A stretch of 64,000 bases of DNA from a bacterium (GCA_020444325.1 JAHLLD010000002.1:412882-476881), one strand, 5' to 3'. Positions 15,379-25,368 are shown, numbered from the stretch's first letter. Program-made: numbers and translations. Notes: generated by a model from the sequence alone, not told the origin.

Positions 15379-18300
15379 ATGAGACGTACATCATTGTACC
15401 TGCTGATCACGTTATTCTGGATGATCGCATTGCGCGCCATGCTCGTTGCACAGGGAGTGCCACAGGCAGAGCACACGCAGAGCACGCATCAGTACATACT
15501 CGGGGAGGCCTACAAGTTGCTGAAATCCGAAGAACCCGGCCTGGCCATGAAGCTCCGGGATCACATCGGTGTTGCCGAGAGCGGGGATGGTCCCTGGCAG
15601 CGCAACACCATCATGGTCGGGGTGTACCGCGAGGATTGTGAGGATATCGTCTACGGCTACGGGGGAGCGGACAGATCGCTCTGGCCGGCAATAGACATCA
15701 ACACACCGGGCAATTGCATCGATGCGGTGTACAAGGAGTTTCGGGCTACCATGTTGGGCGAACCCAGTCTTGCGGAGGGATTCACCACACTGACGCATTT
15801 CTGGGATCCGAATGCCGAGGACAATTATATCGGCAAGGACGGCATCGTGGTGCAGGGAACGGGACTGCTGACCTGCCTCTCGACGCCGAATCAAACGGTG
15901 ACGCTCAGAGTGCAGCACAATGCCTGGGACAAAATGCAGAAACTCGCGCGTCCCAATGGTGTCGCCATCCGCGATTACTGGTGGAAGGAGCAGGACAGGA
16001 TGTATGATGCACAGCAGAGTCTCGTGTGCGTGCTGCCGGAGAAAACGGATGCGAAACAGTGCATGCTCCTCAGCTACAATACACTGGCGGAGCTGTTCAA
16101 CAAGGGCACTTGCGAGATCATGCTGCCAGGGGAACATTTCTGGCGTCACGTCCAGCTGACGGACATGCAGCGGAAGCAGTATGTGTGGGAGATATTCGGC
16201 CGCATGTGCCACCTACTGGCGGACATGAGTGTGCCAGCGCATGTGCATAAGGATATGCACATGGGCAACATGAACATCACCAGGGATGTGAAGCAGCTGG
16301 GGATTAAAATCGGTGAGGTGACGCTGATCGTGGAGGATGAGGACAGCTATGAGACCTGGGTCGGATCTCCGGTCAAGCGCTGGTGGACGGCGGAGATGAT
16401 CAATGACGGACTCATTGATATCAGCAACGCCCAGGATCCGCTGTATCACCTGATGTCCGGCATGCGCAACCTGACGGCGAGCTTCTCCTCGGATGATTTC
16501 AATGGAAGTGGCCCCAGTCTGGGCATCCCCCGGAATACGAGCGATATTCCGGACCGGCATAACATCACGCAGGGACAGCCGAATATCAACAAGCACGCCG
16601 TCATGTGCAGCGTGCGTGATCATACCTTGCCCCATGCCATTCGTGCCACAGCAACGCTCCTGGCCTGGTTTGCCGAGCAGCTGCAGATGGATGAGTATTA
16701 CGAGGTGCGCAATGTGGGAGCGCCTGGGTTTGATGATTTTTTCGCCCGCGAGCATTTCGAGGATCCCTTCCCATCAACTGGAACGGTTTCCGGTACGATG
16801 TTTGCCAAATCAGCAGGCGATGATCTCTCACTGCGTTCGCATACGGAAATGCATCCTGTGACAAACGCAAAATTCAGATTCTGGTCGGACGATGTGCATG
16901 GGATATCCACTATGCATCAGTTTGATGAATACGTTGGAGAAAACCAGGATCGCGTCATCGCAGAATATCGCCAAGCATTTGCATCCAGTACTCCTGCATT
17001 AAATGCACGGGATCAATTCGGATCTGGCTTGCACAATATTTTCCCATCCTTCCTTGATCCTTGGAGCGTTTACTATCCTGATTCCGATGATCGCATGCTT
17101 TGGCAACCGGCGCAGTTCTCAGATTATCATCCCGTTCCCGGACAGGACTACAATGGCGGTATCCACATCAATTGCTACGATACCCAGAAACCCGAACGTG
17201 GCTACTACTCCATTCGTGCATCGAAGCAACTGGATCGCAACTCACATGCACATGCCAGTGACGAATTCGAGGTAGGCGATTATGCGTTTGTCGGTTGGGA
17301 TGTCAGCAATGCGGACATGTACGTCGACCCGCGCAATAAACAGAATCCGCCACATCCTGCGTACCCGAATCCCGAGCAGTATGACACGAAGATTGTTGAT
17401 TTCCTGCAGCCGGGTGCGGTGGTGAATGCGATGTACAAGGCGCATCGCTGTGCGGTACATGCGGTGCCGACAACGCGCAGCAATTCGCAGCGCAAAGTTG
17501 CGCTCGATGCAGCGAACACGTATCACGCGGTGTATGAGAGCAACGATGCGGTGTGGTATGTGCGCAGCACGGATGGAGGAATGACATGGTCGGGAGAGCG
17601 TCGCGTGAGCGAAGCAGGGGAGCAGGCCTCGCGTCCTTCCGTCGCTGCTGCAGGAAATGATGCCTGGATCACGTATGTCGCGGGCGGTGAGGTTGTGCTG
17701 CGCGTCACGGCCGGGGATGGCTGGCATGAGCTGTTCCGTGCGCCGGTGGGGATGGTTGCGGAATGCACGCCGGCCGTGGCGGTTCTGGGTGAGTACGAGG
17801 GCTGCAAGGCGACGGGACCCGTGGTCTGCGCCACGTGGGAGGATCAAGATGTACTCAAATTCTCCGTGTTCCAGCGCGGCAGTGCGATCGTGACCGACCA
17901 GGTGCTCGTCCGTGGCAAACAGCAGACGAATTCCGTCGATCAGCCCCGTTATCCGAGTATCGCCGCCAGTACCATGGCGCCCCGGAAGCCGGGCTTCGAT
18001 CACGGTTTCCATATTGCGTGGATTGAGAACGGGTCTATCTACTATTGCAGGCTCGGCATTGACCGCAAGGCAACGGCAGCGGCGATCGTCGGTTGGTCCG
18101 CAGGCGGAACAGCATACAGGGAGACGGTGCATGCGCGTACGGGCAGTGTCGGCGCGATGTATCCCGCGCGTCATGCGCCGAGCATTGCGGTGACCGAACT
18201 GGGAACAGTGCATGTTGGATTCGATGTGGTCAACAGCTGGTCGACCTGGCCGGGAATGGGAACGAAACCCGGTGGACTCCCTGCCGCTTTCGTCCTTCGG

Positions 18301-19419
18301 GAGCGCATAAATCCCACGTCGATGTTTCCGACATGGAACACCGGAACGAGCGTCGTCAGCACGGGAGGGAGTTCGGCGCAGCTGTGCAGTCCCACCCTCG
18401 GCGCACAGCCGTCATCAGATATCAATGGAAAGCCGATCCGCAGTCTGCGCGTGGCGTTCAATGACCGGCCCGGACTGCTCAACGTCCTTCGCCTCGGCAC
18501 GGCGGTCAACATTCTTGCACATGAAGACGGTATGGACCCGAGCATGACGGTCTGGGGAAATAGCGATGGCTCGCTGCTCGACATGTATTCGGTTGATGGA
18601 CAGCAGCCGTATGACTGGAACGTTCTTGCCTCAAAAAACAATCTCGCGAAGTCGCAGGCATTGCAGCTGAGCTGGCAGAAACAGCTGCTCGCGAAGCGCG
18701 ATGCCGACATTGCGGCACTGGGGATTTCTGACCTGAGACTGGCTGACAACACGGGTGATGAGCAGCCGCTTTCCTGGGAAGCCCCCTGTAACGCTGCCGG
18801 CGACGTCAGCAGTGCGTCCTTTATTCCCTCCGAAGGCACGCATCTGCTGATGACGCTGGAGCGTTTCGCGCACCTGTCCGAGCAGGCCAATGCCGAGGTA
18901 CTGGTGAGCGTGGCGGACGCTCGGACCGATGAAATCCTGCGCGCGGACAGCTTTCCGCTCTGTACCTTCGCCGAAGCCGCCGGTGTCGCGACGCATTCAA
19001 TGGACCTCACCGCGTTTGACGGAGTCGAACTTCGCGTGCGCGCCAATGTCCACACCCATGGGGAGAACTGGGAGATTGCAGCCGTGGATCGCTACGCTGG
19101 TACGGAAGAGGCTGCGGATGACAATGTCGCCAAGAACATGCCGCGTGCGCTTGCCGGTGTGCCTTCGCTCGCGCCAAACCATCCCAATCCCTTCAATCCG
19201 ACCACGGGCATTACATTTTCGCTGCCCCGGGCCGCAGACGTCAGGCTGAATGTCTACAATCTCCTCGGTGAGTTCGTGACTTCGCTCGCCGAGGGACATC
19301 ACGCGGCCGGAACGCACAGTGTGCGCTTCAACGGCAGCGGACTGCCCAGCGGGGTGTATGTCTACCGTCTCGAAAGTGCGGGACACGTGCTCACGCGCAC
19401 GATGCACCTGGTCAAATAG
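15379..19419 (+). CDS. Giant secreted zinc-dependent phospholipase C-like protein with T9SS sorting domain
   Basis: Exported protein of 1346 residues. The signal peptide is followed by an N-terminal region resembling the zinc-dependent phospholipase C/S1-P1 nuclease fold. His residues occur early (TQSTHQYILGEAYKLL), in TLTHFWDPNAEDNY, in HFWRHVQLTD, and in the key helix GRMCHLLADMSVPAHVHKD (about residues 274-292), whose HxxxDxxxPxH pattern is typical of this fold. The middle has a sialidase-like segment (YVRSTDGGMTWSGERRVSE). The end (APNHPNPFNPTTGITFSLPR ... GVYVYRLESAGHVLTRTMHLVK) is a canonical T9SS type A sorting domain. GGGAGG precedes ATG 15379. Phospholipase or nuclease activity is inferred from metal-binding residues only. 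Confidence 0.78.
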   Translation: MRRTSLYLLITLFWMIALRAMLVAQGVPQAEHTQSTHQYILGEAYKLLKSEEPGLAMKLRDHIGVAESGDGPWQRNTIMVGVYREDCEDIVYGYGGADRSLWPAIDINTPGNCIDAVYKEFRATMLGEPSLAEGFTTLTHFWDPNAEDNYIGKDGIVVQGTGLLTCLSTPNQTVTLRVQHNAWDKMQKLARPNGVAIRDYWWKEQDRMYDAQQSLVCVLPEKTDAKQCMLLSYNTLAELFNKGTCEIMLPGEHFWRHVQLTDMQRKQYVWEIFGRMCHLLADMSVPAHVHKDMHMGNMNITRDVKQLGIKIGEVTLIVEDEDSYETWVGSPVKRWWTAEMINDGLIDISNAQDPLYHLMSGMRNLTASFSSDDFNGSGPSLGIPRNTSDIPDRHNITQGQPNINKHAVMCSVRDHTLPHAIRATATLLAWFAEQLQMDEYYEVRNVGAPGFDDFFAREHFEDPFPSTGTVSGTMFAKSAGDDLSLRSHTEMHPVTNAKFRFWSDDVHGISTMHQFDEYVGENQDRVIAEYRQAFASSTPALNARDQFGSGLHNIFPSFLDPWSVYYPDSDDRMLWQPAQFSDYHPVPGQDYNGGIHINCYDTQKPERGYYSIRASKQLDRNSHAHASDEFEVGDYAFVGWDVSNADMYVDPRNKQNPPHPAYPNPEQYDTKIVDFLQPGAVVNAMYKAHRCAVHAVPTTRSNSQRKVALDAANTYHAVYESNDAVWYVRSTDGGMTWSGERRVSEAGEQASRPSVAAAGNDAWITYVAGGEVVLRVTAGDGWHELFRAPVGMVAECTPAVAVLGEYEGCKATGPVVCATWEDQDVLKFSVFQRGSAIVTDQVLVRGKQQTNSVDQPRYPSIAASTMAPRKPGFDHGFHIAWIENGSIYYCRLGIDRKATAAAIVGWSAGGTAYRETVHARTGSVGAMYPARHAPSIAVTELGTVHVGFDVVNSWSTWPGMGTKPGGLPAAFVLRERINPTSMFPTWNTGTSVVSTGGSSAQLCSPTLGAQPSSDINGKPIRSLRVAFNDRPGLLNVLRLGTAVNILAHEDGMDPSMTVWGNSDGSLLDMYSVDGQQPYDWNVLASKNNLAKSQALQLSWQKQLLAKRDADIAALGISDLRLADNTGDEQPLSWEAPCNAAGDVSSASFIPSEGTHLLMTLERFAHLSEQANAEVLVSVADARTDEILRADSFPLCTFAEAAGVATHSMDLTAFDGVELRVRANVHTHGENWEIAAVDRYAGTEEAADDNVAKNMPRALAGVPSLAPNHPNPFNPTTGITFSLPRAADVRLNVYNLLGEFVTSLAEGHHAAGTHSVRFNGSGLPSGVYVYRLESAGHVLTRTMHLVK

Positions 19420-19464
19420 AATCTGCCGGCAGAATACCCACCTACCTACCTTACCTCTGCCACA

Positions 19465-19496
19465 CGAAAAGGCCCCGAATCCTCGGGGCCTTTTCG
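19465..19496. terminator. Bidirectional intrinsic terminator
   Basis: A 14-bp perfect stem CGAAAAGGCCCCGA / TCGGGGCCTTTTCG (19465-19478 and 19483-19496) around loop ATCC, with T-runs on both strands. It lies between the convergent phospholipase-like and LamG genes. Confidence 0.92.
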
Positions 19497-19547
19497 TTTG
19501 TCAGGGTTGTCTGGTTTGTATCAGGAGGTATGGTACGGATTCACGAG

Positions 19548-21656
19548 TCAGGGTGAGCTGATAAGGCGTAATGTCTTGTGATAGCGGCGATTACCGGTGC
19601 GAACTTCAAGCATGTACATGCCCGGCCTGAGCTGTGTCACATCCAGCGAAAGAAGTGATTTCCCGGCCTGCAGATATTCAGGCTCTGTTTCCAGGCAGGT
19701 TCTGCCGAGCATGTCATGGACGCGGAGTGTCACAGGCTGTTCGCTTTCGAGGGAAAGGGAAACCGCGACGCGCGAGGAGGCTGGATTGGGGTACACTTCG
19801 AATGAGACAGTACTGACATCACTGCGATTCACGATCAGTTCCGAAGAGTATTCAAAGCTTCCATCGCGGTCGCGCATTAAGAGACGGTATCTGTGCTCCT
19901 GCGTGGGAAGAACTCGATGCGTCCAGGAATAATCCCGCGGAGCATTGCTCAATCCCGCAGCAGGGACGGTGGCAAGGGTCGTCCATGCTGCCCTGCCGTT
20001 TTCCCTGTACTGAATTTCAAAAGCATGTGAATTGAGTTCGGTGGCCGTACGCCAGTGAAGTATGAGTCCGTCCTCCTTCCATCGTGCGGTGAACCCCGTG
20101 AGTTCTACCGGAAGGGGATTGATGGAAAGATTCACTCCCAGAGCATATTCATAGCTGGAGGTCGTGCCGGTGAGTGTGAACGTGCGGTTCGAGGTATTGT
20201 GCGTCAAACCTGAAACGGGGACTGCTTCCCAGTCAGCATCCGGATCTGTGCGTCGCATGAGCGTCACAGCTGCGGGGGTGCTGATCCCTGAGATAGATGA
20301 ATAATCAATGATCGCGGATGTGGTCACACTGCCAAACAATGTCTGACCCCAGATGATATCTGGTCTCGCATCGATACCGGTGGGAAAGCTTTCTCCGGTG
20401 ATTGCCGGCTCGCTCACATCCCCATAGATGTATGCGATAACATTATTACTGCTGTCGGGAGTCGACGTAATGAATGTCTGCATGCTGGCACCGGATTCCC
20501 CCACGATGACCGGCGTGGTGGTTTTGATGTATACGGGATCCAGCGTGACCGGAATTGTCGATTCCCACCACTGCGATGTTTGCAGATCGTCGCGTACTCC
20601 CAGCCAGGTATCGTATGGGTCCCCATCGACAACGGGGGTCGCGATGGTATCGGCACCGGAGCCGGCCCAGCCGAATTCCAGCTCCAGCGTGTTGCAGGTA
20701 TGCGAGACAATCGCGTTTTCCTGGTTTACTCCTGCGCCGGATACCGTCAGGGTCGGAAGACCGCTCAGTTCATAGCCGTCCCAGTGTTTGTCCGCATCAG
20801 CGATTTCCCAGGGTGACGAAGTCGTAAAGTCTGAAAACGGAATGGCATCACAGAGATTACTCGCGGTGGAGTGTACATCAACGAGCAGGGTGTAGAAGGT
20901 GCCGTTCTGATTCCCGGTGGAATCGTACACGGTTGTCCCGGAAGTATTATTCATCGGATAATACGCGACCAGATCCTGCGTATTGACCGTATGCGCACTG
21001 TGCATCTGCTTGCGGATTTCCTCGCGCGACAGCGCACGTTTCCAGATTCGCACCTCGTCCATCTGTCCGTTAAACAGCCGGTAGTCGGATGGAATGCGTC
21101 CCAGATTCAGGCGCATGCGGCCGTTGTGGGATTTGAGATTGCCGCTGATCTGTCCGGTATTGGCCGATGCTTCCTGCACGCCGTTGATATACAACCGCAT
21201 GCTGGTGTTGCCCTCTGCTGGATTCCCGTCAAAAACTCCGACGAGGTAGTACCAGATGCCCTGTAAGGGTACCGTGGAGGATTGTATGAATTTCCGTGAG
21301 CTGCCGGTGCGGACTGCCCATTCGAACTTTGTATTTCCGCTGTTGTGCTGCAGCCAGAAAATGCCCTCATCGATATCGTCGTGATAATCGATGGTGACCA
21401 GATTTGCCCACTTATTCTGCGTGGGCTCGTGAGGATTTGTGATGGTATTGGTGGGAGGAGTCTCCCAGCGAATCCAGGCGGCAACAGTTATTTCGTCTGT
21501 AAATCCGAAGTCATGCTCCGGGAAATAGACGAAATCACCACCTTCGGTGTAGTCAATGTTGTCGAGAAAGAGTGCCTGTCCGCCTTCCTGTGCACAGGTG
21601 TTGGACAGAGGGAGAAAGAAGGAAATGAAAACCGCGAGAAGAAGTTGACGTTGCAT
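19548..21656 (-). CDS. Secreted LamG/concanavalin-like protein with T9SS sorting domain
   Basis: Exported protein of 702 residues. A signal peptide (LLLAVFISFFLPLSNTCAQ) is followed by a LamG/laminin-G-like jelly roll (DFGFTDEITVAAWIRWETP ... GQMDEVRIWKRALSREEIRKQM), which usually binds carbohydrate or mediates adhesion. Next comes a beta-rich region ending in LPVELTGFTARWKEDGLILHW, the fibronectin-like module that commonly precedes sorting domains. The last 80 residues (FEVYPNPASSRVAVSLSLES ... GMYMLEVRTGNRRYHKTLRLI) are a T9SS type A sorting domain. The start at 21656 has GGAGG six bases upstream; an in-frame extension to 21698 lacks support. It converges with the preceding gene across the terminator at 19465. 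Confidence 0.88.
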   Translation of the reverse strand: MQRQLLLAVFISFFLPLSNTCAQEGGQALFLDNIDYTEGGDFVYFPEHDFGFTDEITVAAWIRWETPPTNTITNPHEPTQNKWANLVTIDYHDDIDEGIFWLQHNSGNTKFEWAVRTGSSRKFIQSSTVPLQGIWYYLVGVFDGNPAEGNTSMRLYINGVQEASANTGQISGNLKSHNGRMRLNLGRIPSDYRLFNGQMDEVRIWKRALSREEIRKQMHSAHTVNTQDLVAYYPMNNTSGTTVYDSTGNQNGTFYTLLVDVHSTASNLCDAIPFSDFTTSSPWEIADADKHWDGYELSGLPTLTVSGAGVNQENAIVSHTCNTLELEFGWAGSGADTIATPVVDGDPYDTWLGVRDDLQTSQWWESTIPVTLDPVYIKTTTPVIVGESGASMQTFITSTPDSSNNVIAYIYGDVSEPAITGESFPTGIDARPDIIWGQTLFGSVTTSAIIDYSSISGISTPAAVTLMRRTDPDADWEAVPVSGLTHNTSNRTFTLTGTTSSYEYALGVNLSINPLPVELTGFTARWKEDGLILHWRTATELNSHAFEIQYRENGRAAWTTLATVPAAGLSNAPRDYSWTHRVLPTQEHRYRLLMRDRDGSFEYSSELIVNRSDVSTVSFEVYPNPASSRVAVSLSLESEQPVTLRVHDMLGRTCLETEPEYLQAGKSLLSLDVTQLRPGMYMLEVRTGNRRYHKTLRLISSP

Positions 21657-21768
21657 GTGCGCCTCCAGATGGTCCGAAGCCGCGCTATCTTTCGTCAAAT
21701 TACGCGTTGATACTTACAGGCGGATGAATTCAGACTTACGATTTCGTAAACAATGAATTCCCTGTGGT

Positions 21769-23622
21769 TTATCCCACCATATTTTCCGGTGCGAGCAGCT
21801 GATCGAGTTCTTCGCGTGAGAGCAGCTTTTTCTCGAGTACGAGCTCGTATACGCCGCGGCCTGATGCCAGCGCTTCCTTGGCAAGACCGGAGCAGGCCTC
21901 GTAGCCGAGGACAGGATTGAGGGCGGTGACGAGTCCGATGCTGTTCTGCACCATTGCACGGCAGTGATCGGCATTGGCGGTGATGCCACTGACGCAGCGG
22001 TGGTTGAGCGTGTTCATGCCGTTTTTCAGCATCTCCATGCTCTCGAAAATGCTCTGCACGATCACGGGTTCGAAGACGTTCAGTTCGAGCTGACCGGCTT
22101 CCACGGCAAGGGTCACAGTGAGATCGTTGCCGATGACTTTGAATGCGATCTGGTTGACAACTTCCGGGATGACGGGATTGACCTTGCCGGGCATGATCGA
22201 GGAACCGGGCTGCATCGGGGGCAGGTTGATTTCATTGAGTCCCGCCCGCGGACCCGACGACAACAGCCTCAGGTCGTTGCAGATCTTGGACAGCTTCGCC
22301 GCCAGCCGCTTGATGGCGGAAGAGAACATGATGAAAGCGCCGGTGTCCTGCGTCGCTTCGACGAGATTCTTTGCCGAACGCACTTCAAAACCACTGACAT
22401 CGCGGAGGTGGGCGACGACTTTCTCTTCGTATCCCTTCACGGCGTTGATGCCGGTCCCGATTGCCGTCGCACCCATGTTGATTTCAAGGAAGAGTTTGAC
22501 GTTCTCATGCAGACGGTCGATTTCCTCTTCCAGCGTCACAGCCCAGGCTTCAAAGGTCTGTCCCAGCGTCATCGGCACGGCGTCCTGCAGCTGCGTGCGA
22601 CCCATTTTCAGCACCCCTGAAAATTCCTCCGCCTTGTTGCGAAACGCCCCGATGAGGTCGCGGAGCACTGCGATGAAGGGTTCGGTGCTGCGCAGCAGGG
22701 CGAGCTTGATGGCAGTAGGATAGGCGTCGTTGGTGGATTGCGAAAGGTTCACATGGTTGTTGGGATGAACGATTTTGTATTCGCCTTTGTCGTAACCGAG
22801 AATTTCGAGCGCCCGGTTGGCGATGACTTCATTTGCGTTCATGTTCGTCGACGTTCCCGCGCCGCCCTGAATCATATCCACTGCGAAATGCGTGTGCAGG
22901 CGACCGTTGATGATGTCCATGCATGCCTGCACGATGCTGTCGGCCACGGGTTTGGACAGCAGTCCGAGATCATGATTCGCCCGCGCTGCTGCGAGTTTTA
23001 CCATCGCAATTCCCTCAATCAGGGAAGGATAGAAGCTGAGCGGCACGCCGCTGATATTGAAATTCTCGGTCGCCCGCAGGGTCTGAATGCCGTAGAAGCG
23101 CTCATGGGGCACGTCGCGGTCGCCGAGCAAATCGTGCTCGCGTCGGGTGCGTCCGCTTTCATACTGCGTCGCCACGTTGGCAACATGCGTGGTAATCTGA
23201 CGCATGCGGCGCGAGATGACTTTCGCCACGCGGGAAAGCACTTTCACACCGATGCTGCCGTGCTCGTCGAACACCTTCGACACACGCTCGCGGCTCAGTG
23301 CAAACACGGTGGTTTTCAGCAGTGCACGCGCAGAAGTGGCATGCGGCGAATCGTCCATCAGCACACCTTCGCCGAGGAAATCCTGCCGGGTGAAAATGGA
23401 GATACGTTTTTCTTCCCCGAAAGGAGTGCGTTTGAACAGCTCCACTTCACCTTCATAGATGATCCAGAGATAGCTTCTGTCCGTATTCTCCGCGAACAGC
23501 AGTTCGTCCTTCGCGAACGTTTTCACCTCGAACTGCTCGAAAAGAATGCTTTTCTGCTCCGGCTCCAGGTCCTGAAAAAGCTCGATGCCAGCTATGAAAT
23601 CATGCATGATTGCGGAATCCAT
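21769..23622 (-). CDS. Cyclic nucleotide-binding domain fused to aspartate ammonia-lyase
   Basis: Cytoplasmic fusion of 617 residues. Residues about 10-135 are a CRP-type cNMP-binding domain (FQDLEPEQKSILFEQFEVKT, IIYEGEVELFKR, ISIFTRQDFLGEGVLMDDSP). No DNA-binding helix-turn-helix follows. Instead residues about 160-617 form a complete class II fumarase/aspartase: GDRDVPHERFYGIQTLRATENF, MNANEVIANRA, HPNNHVNLSQSTNDAYPTA, and the catalytic SS-loop GSSIMPGKVNPVIPE (Ser about 470). The chemistry expected is L-aspartate to fumarate plus ammonia. The N-terminal domain suggests allosteric control by cAMP or another ligand, which is inference. AGGAG eight bases upstream supports ATG 23622. The gene appears monocistronic. 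Confidence 0.9.
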   Translation of the reverse strand: MDSAIMHDFIAGIELFQDLEPEQKSILFEQFEVKTFAKDELLFAENTDRSYLWIIYEGEVELFKRTPFGEEKRISIFTRQDFLGEGVLMDDSPHATSARALLKTTVFALSRERVSKVFDEHGSIGVKVLSRVAKVISRRMRQITTHVANVATQYESGRTRREHDLLGDRDVPHERFYGIQTLRATENFNISGVPLSFYPSLIEGIAMVKLAAARANHDLGLLSKPVADSIVQACMDIINGRLHTHFAVDMIQGGAGTSTNMNANEVIANRALEILGYDKGEYKIVHPNNHVNLSQSTNDAYPTAIKLALLRSTEPFIAVLRDLIGAFRNKAEEFSGVLKMGRTQLQDAVPMTLGQTFEAWAVTLEEEIDRLHENVKLFLEINMGATAIGTGINAVKGYEEKVVAHLRDVSGFEVRSAKNLVEATQDTGAFIMFSSAIKRLAAKLSKICNDLRLLSSGPRAGLNEINLPPMQPGSSIMPGKVNPVIPEVVNQIAFKVIGNDLTVTLAVEAGQLELNVFEPVIVQSIFESMEMLKNGMNTLNHRCVSGITANADHCRAMVQNSIGLVTALNPVLGYEACSGLAKEALASGRGVYELVLEKKLLSREELDQLLAPENMVG

Positions 23623-23782
23623 CACGAAAACTCCTGCTTCGGAAATAGGGTAGGTATGTATTCACCGCGGCGCCAGACGATACGCAGCCGGGAATGATGT
23701 ATGCAATGTACGCAAAAGCGCTGAGACGCAATGCCGGCGGAAGGGAAAGGAGACAGCCGGAATTCCATCATCCGGCGATACT

Positions 23783-25084
23783 TCAGCGCAACTGCAGGCG
23801 ATGCAGATGGATGTGTGTACCGGATCGGAGGAGGAGGAAGTAACTGCCCGGGGACAGCCGGGAAGGGATGTGCAGATGCAGCGCTCCCGTGCGATCACTG
23901 CTGACGCTGCGACGATGAAGATTGCGGCCGGATGCATCGATGATGGAGCACTCCCAGTTCATCGGGGGATTCTCGCCGAGCAGTACGGTGACGGACTCCC
24001 CGCTGCGCAGGGGATTGGGATACAGGCCGGGGAGCGAGGGGATAGGCGGTCGGTCAACGTCCACTGCCATGGCGAGTCCATCACTGCGTGCGAAGGCCAC
24101 CGATCCGAAGTACCACAGGATTTCACCATTGCGAAGAAGCTGGAAATCGGTGATGCGTCCATCGCCATTGCGATAGACCTGGTTCCAGGTGCGTCCTCTG
24201 TCTGCACTGCGAAACAGCTTCTGGTAGTCGTGTTTATCATTCAGCAGGATGTAAATGGAGCCGTCGACGGACCGCACACATTTTTCAATACTGACGGGAA
24301 TGGAAGGGAGTCCCACCCGCGAATCGAACCACGAGTTCCCGCCGTCGCTGCTTCGCACCACGCTCGAATCGTACTGCATGATCATGATGCCGTCACCCAG
24401 CACCCAGGGCGTTGCGGACGGATCAAGGGCCGTATACGGCAGCTGGACGAACGCGTCCATTTCCCATGTCACGAAATGGCACTCACCCGATGCGGTCGTC
24501 GTATAGAGCGTATCCCGTATCAAACGCGAGGTGGAGGTGCTCACGGGAAACGGAAGTTCGGTATCCGTGAGCCGCTCCCAGCTCTCGCCGCTGTCGAGCG
24601 AGCGGAAGTGGATCGGCGAATAGAAACGTGATGAAACCAGCAGGTGCCTCCGCGCAGCGCTCTCGTCGGTGTACATGGATGCGACATACAGTGAGTCGAA
24701 CGAAGGAAGAGGCCTCGCATATATGCTGTCGAGCAGTGCGATCCCGGTATGCGTGAGCACATAAGGGACAGCGCTGTTGAGGGGATCGGCCAGATCGATA
24801 CCATCCCAGAACATCGGTCTCGGAACATCGACCGGCGACCAGTGGATGCCTTCATCCGCACTGTAGTAGAGATCCGTAAAGAATGTGATGGCGTACATGC
24901 CGTTATCCTCCGTCACATACACCGGGAAGTGAATGGGAGCCATGGGCTCGGCGGGACGAGGAATATCCGTCCATCGTACCTGTGCATGGGCTGAAGAGAC
25001 CATGGCGAGGAAGGCCGGACAGATAATGAGGATGTAGAAAAGCCTGCCTCTCAAGACTGCATTCCCGTATGTCGAAGTTCCCAT
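23783..25084 (-). CDS. Secreted BNR/sortilin-like propeller with T9SS sorting domain
   Basis: Exported protein of 433 residues. A hydrophobic signal segment (LFYILIICPAFLAMVSSAHAQ) precedes a propeller with Asp-box repeats: YYSADEGIHWSPVDVPRP, FRSLDSGESWERL, VRSSDGGNSWFDSRV and FRSADRGRTWNQVYRNGDG. From about residue 350 it has a T9SS-type C-terminus (LPGLYPNPLRSGESVTVLLG ... LSPGSYFLLLRSGTHIHLHRLQLR). The propeller may bind glycans or proteins; no catalytic residues were identified. The start at 25084 has no clear ribosome binding site. Its upstream region contains two strong palindromes of the dispersed family. Confidence 0.78.
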   Translation of the reverse strand: MGTSTYGNAVLRGRLFYILIICPAFLAMVSSAHAQVRWTDIPRPAEPMAPIHFPVYVTEDNGMYAITFFTDLYYSADEGIHWSPVDVPRPMFWDGIDLADPLNSAVPYVLTHTGIALLDSIYARPLPSFDSLYVASMYTDESAARRHLLVSSRFYSPIHFRSLDSGESWERLTDTELPFPVSTSTSRLIRDTLYTTTASGECHFVTWEMDAFVQLPYTALDPSATPWVLGDGIMIMQYDSSVVRSSDGGNSWFDSRVGLPSIPVSIEKCVRSVDGSIYILLNDKHDYQKLFRSADRGRTWNQVYRNGDGRITDFQLLRNGEILWYFGSVAFARSDGLAMAVDVDRPPIPSLPGLYPNPLRSGESVTVLLGENPPMNWECSIIDASGRNLHRRSVSSDRTGALHLHIPSRLSPGSYFLLLRSGTHIHLHRLQLR

Positions 25085-25135
25085 ACCATAACCCGCATCG
25101 CTGCATGGAAGTTACATGCGTGTGTCGAAACCCGA

Positions 25136-25170
25136 GCGATACAATATGCAGATACTGCATATTGTATCGC
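25136..25170. repeat. Dispersed palindrome copy 2 (longest, 16-bp arms)
   Basis: GCGATACAATATGCAG (25136-25151) and its exact complement (25155-25170) around ATA. It is intergenic, between the divergent propeller and PIG-L genes, and would form a very stable hairpin in RNA or a cruciform in DNA. Confidence 0.85.
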
Positions 25171-25204
25171 CCGCTGATTCCCCTCCCGGTACCCTTCCGC
25201 AAAT

Positions 25205-25231
25205 GAAAATATGCAGAAACTGCATATTTTC
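25205..25231. repeat. Dispersed palindrome copy 3 (12-bp arms)
   Basis: GAAAATATGCAG (25205-25216), AAA, then its exact complement (25220-25231). It is 34 bp from copy 2 in the same intergenic region and shares the core ATATGCAG-N3-CTGCATAT. Confidence 0.85.
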
Positions 25232-25368
25232 GGCAGAGAGGGTTGCGCAGGGACACCCTTGCATTCTTTCCCGTCTCGTCGTAGTGTGTACCGTAACAAC
25301 ACATCTCATTATTCTGCCTGCGAGCGCCAATCCCTGGAAAGTGCTCACCACAGGCTGAAAGGCTGATC

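Noticed and set aside
25136-25231. Possible CRISPR array (two similar palindromes near each other)
   Set aside because: Only two units, differing outside the core, no regular spacers and no cas genes.
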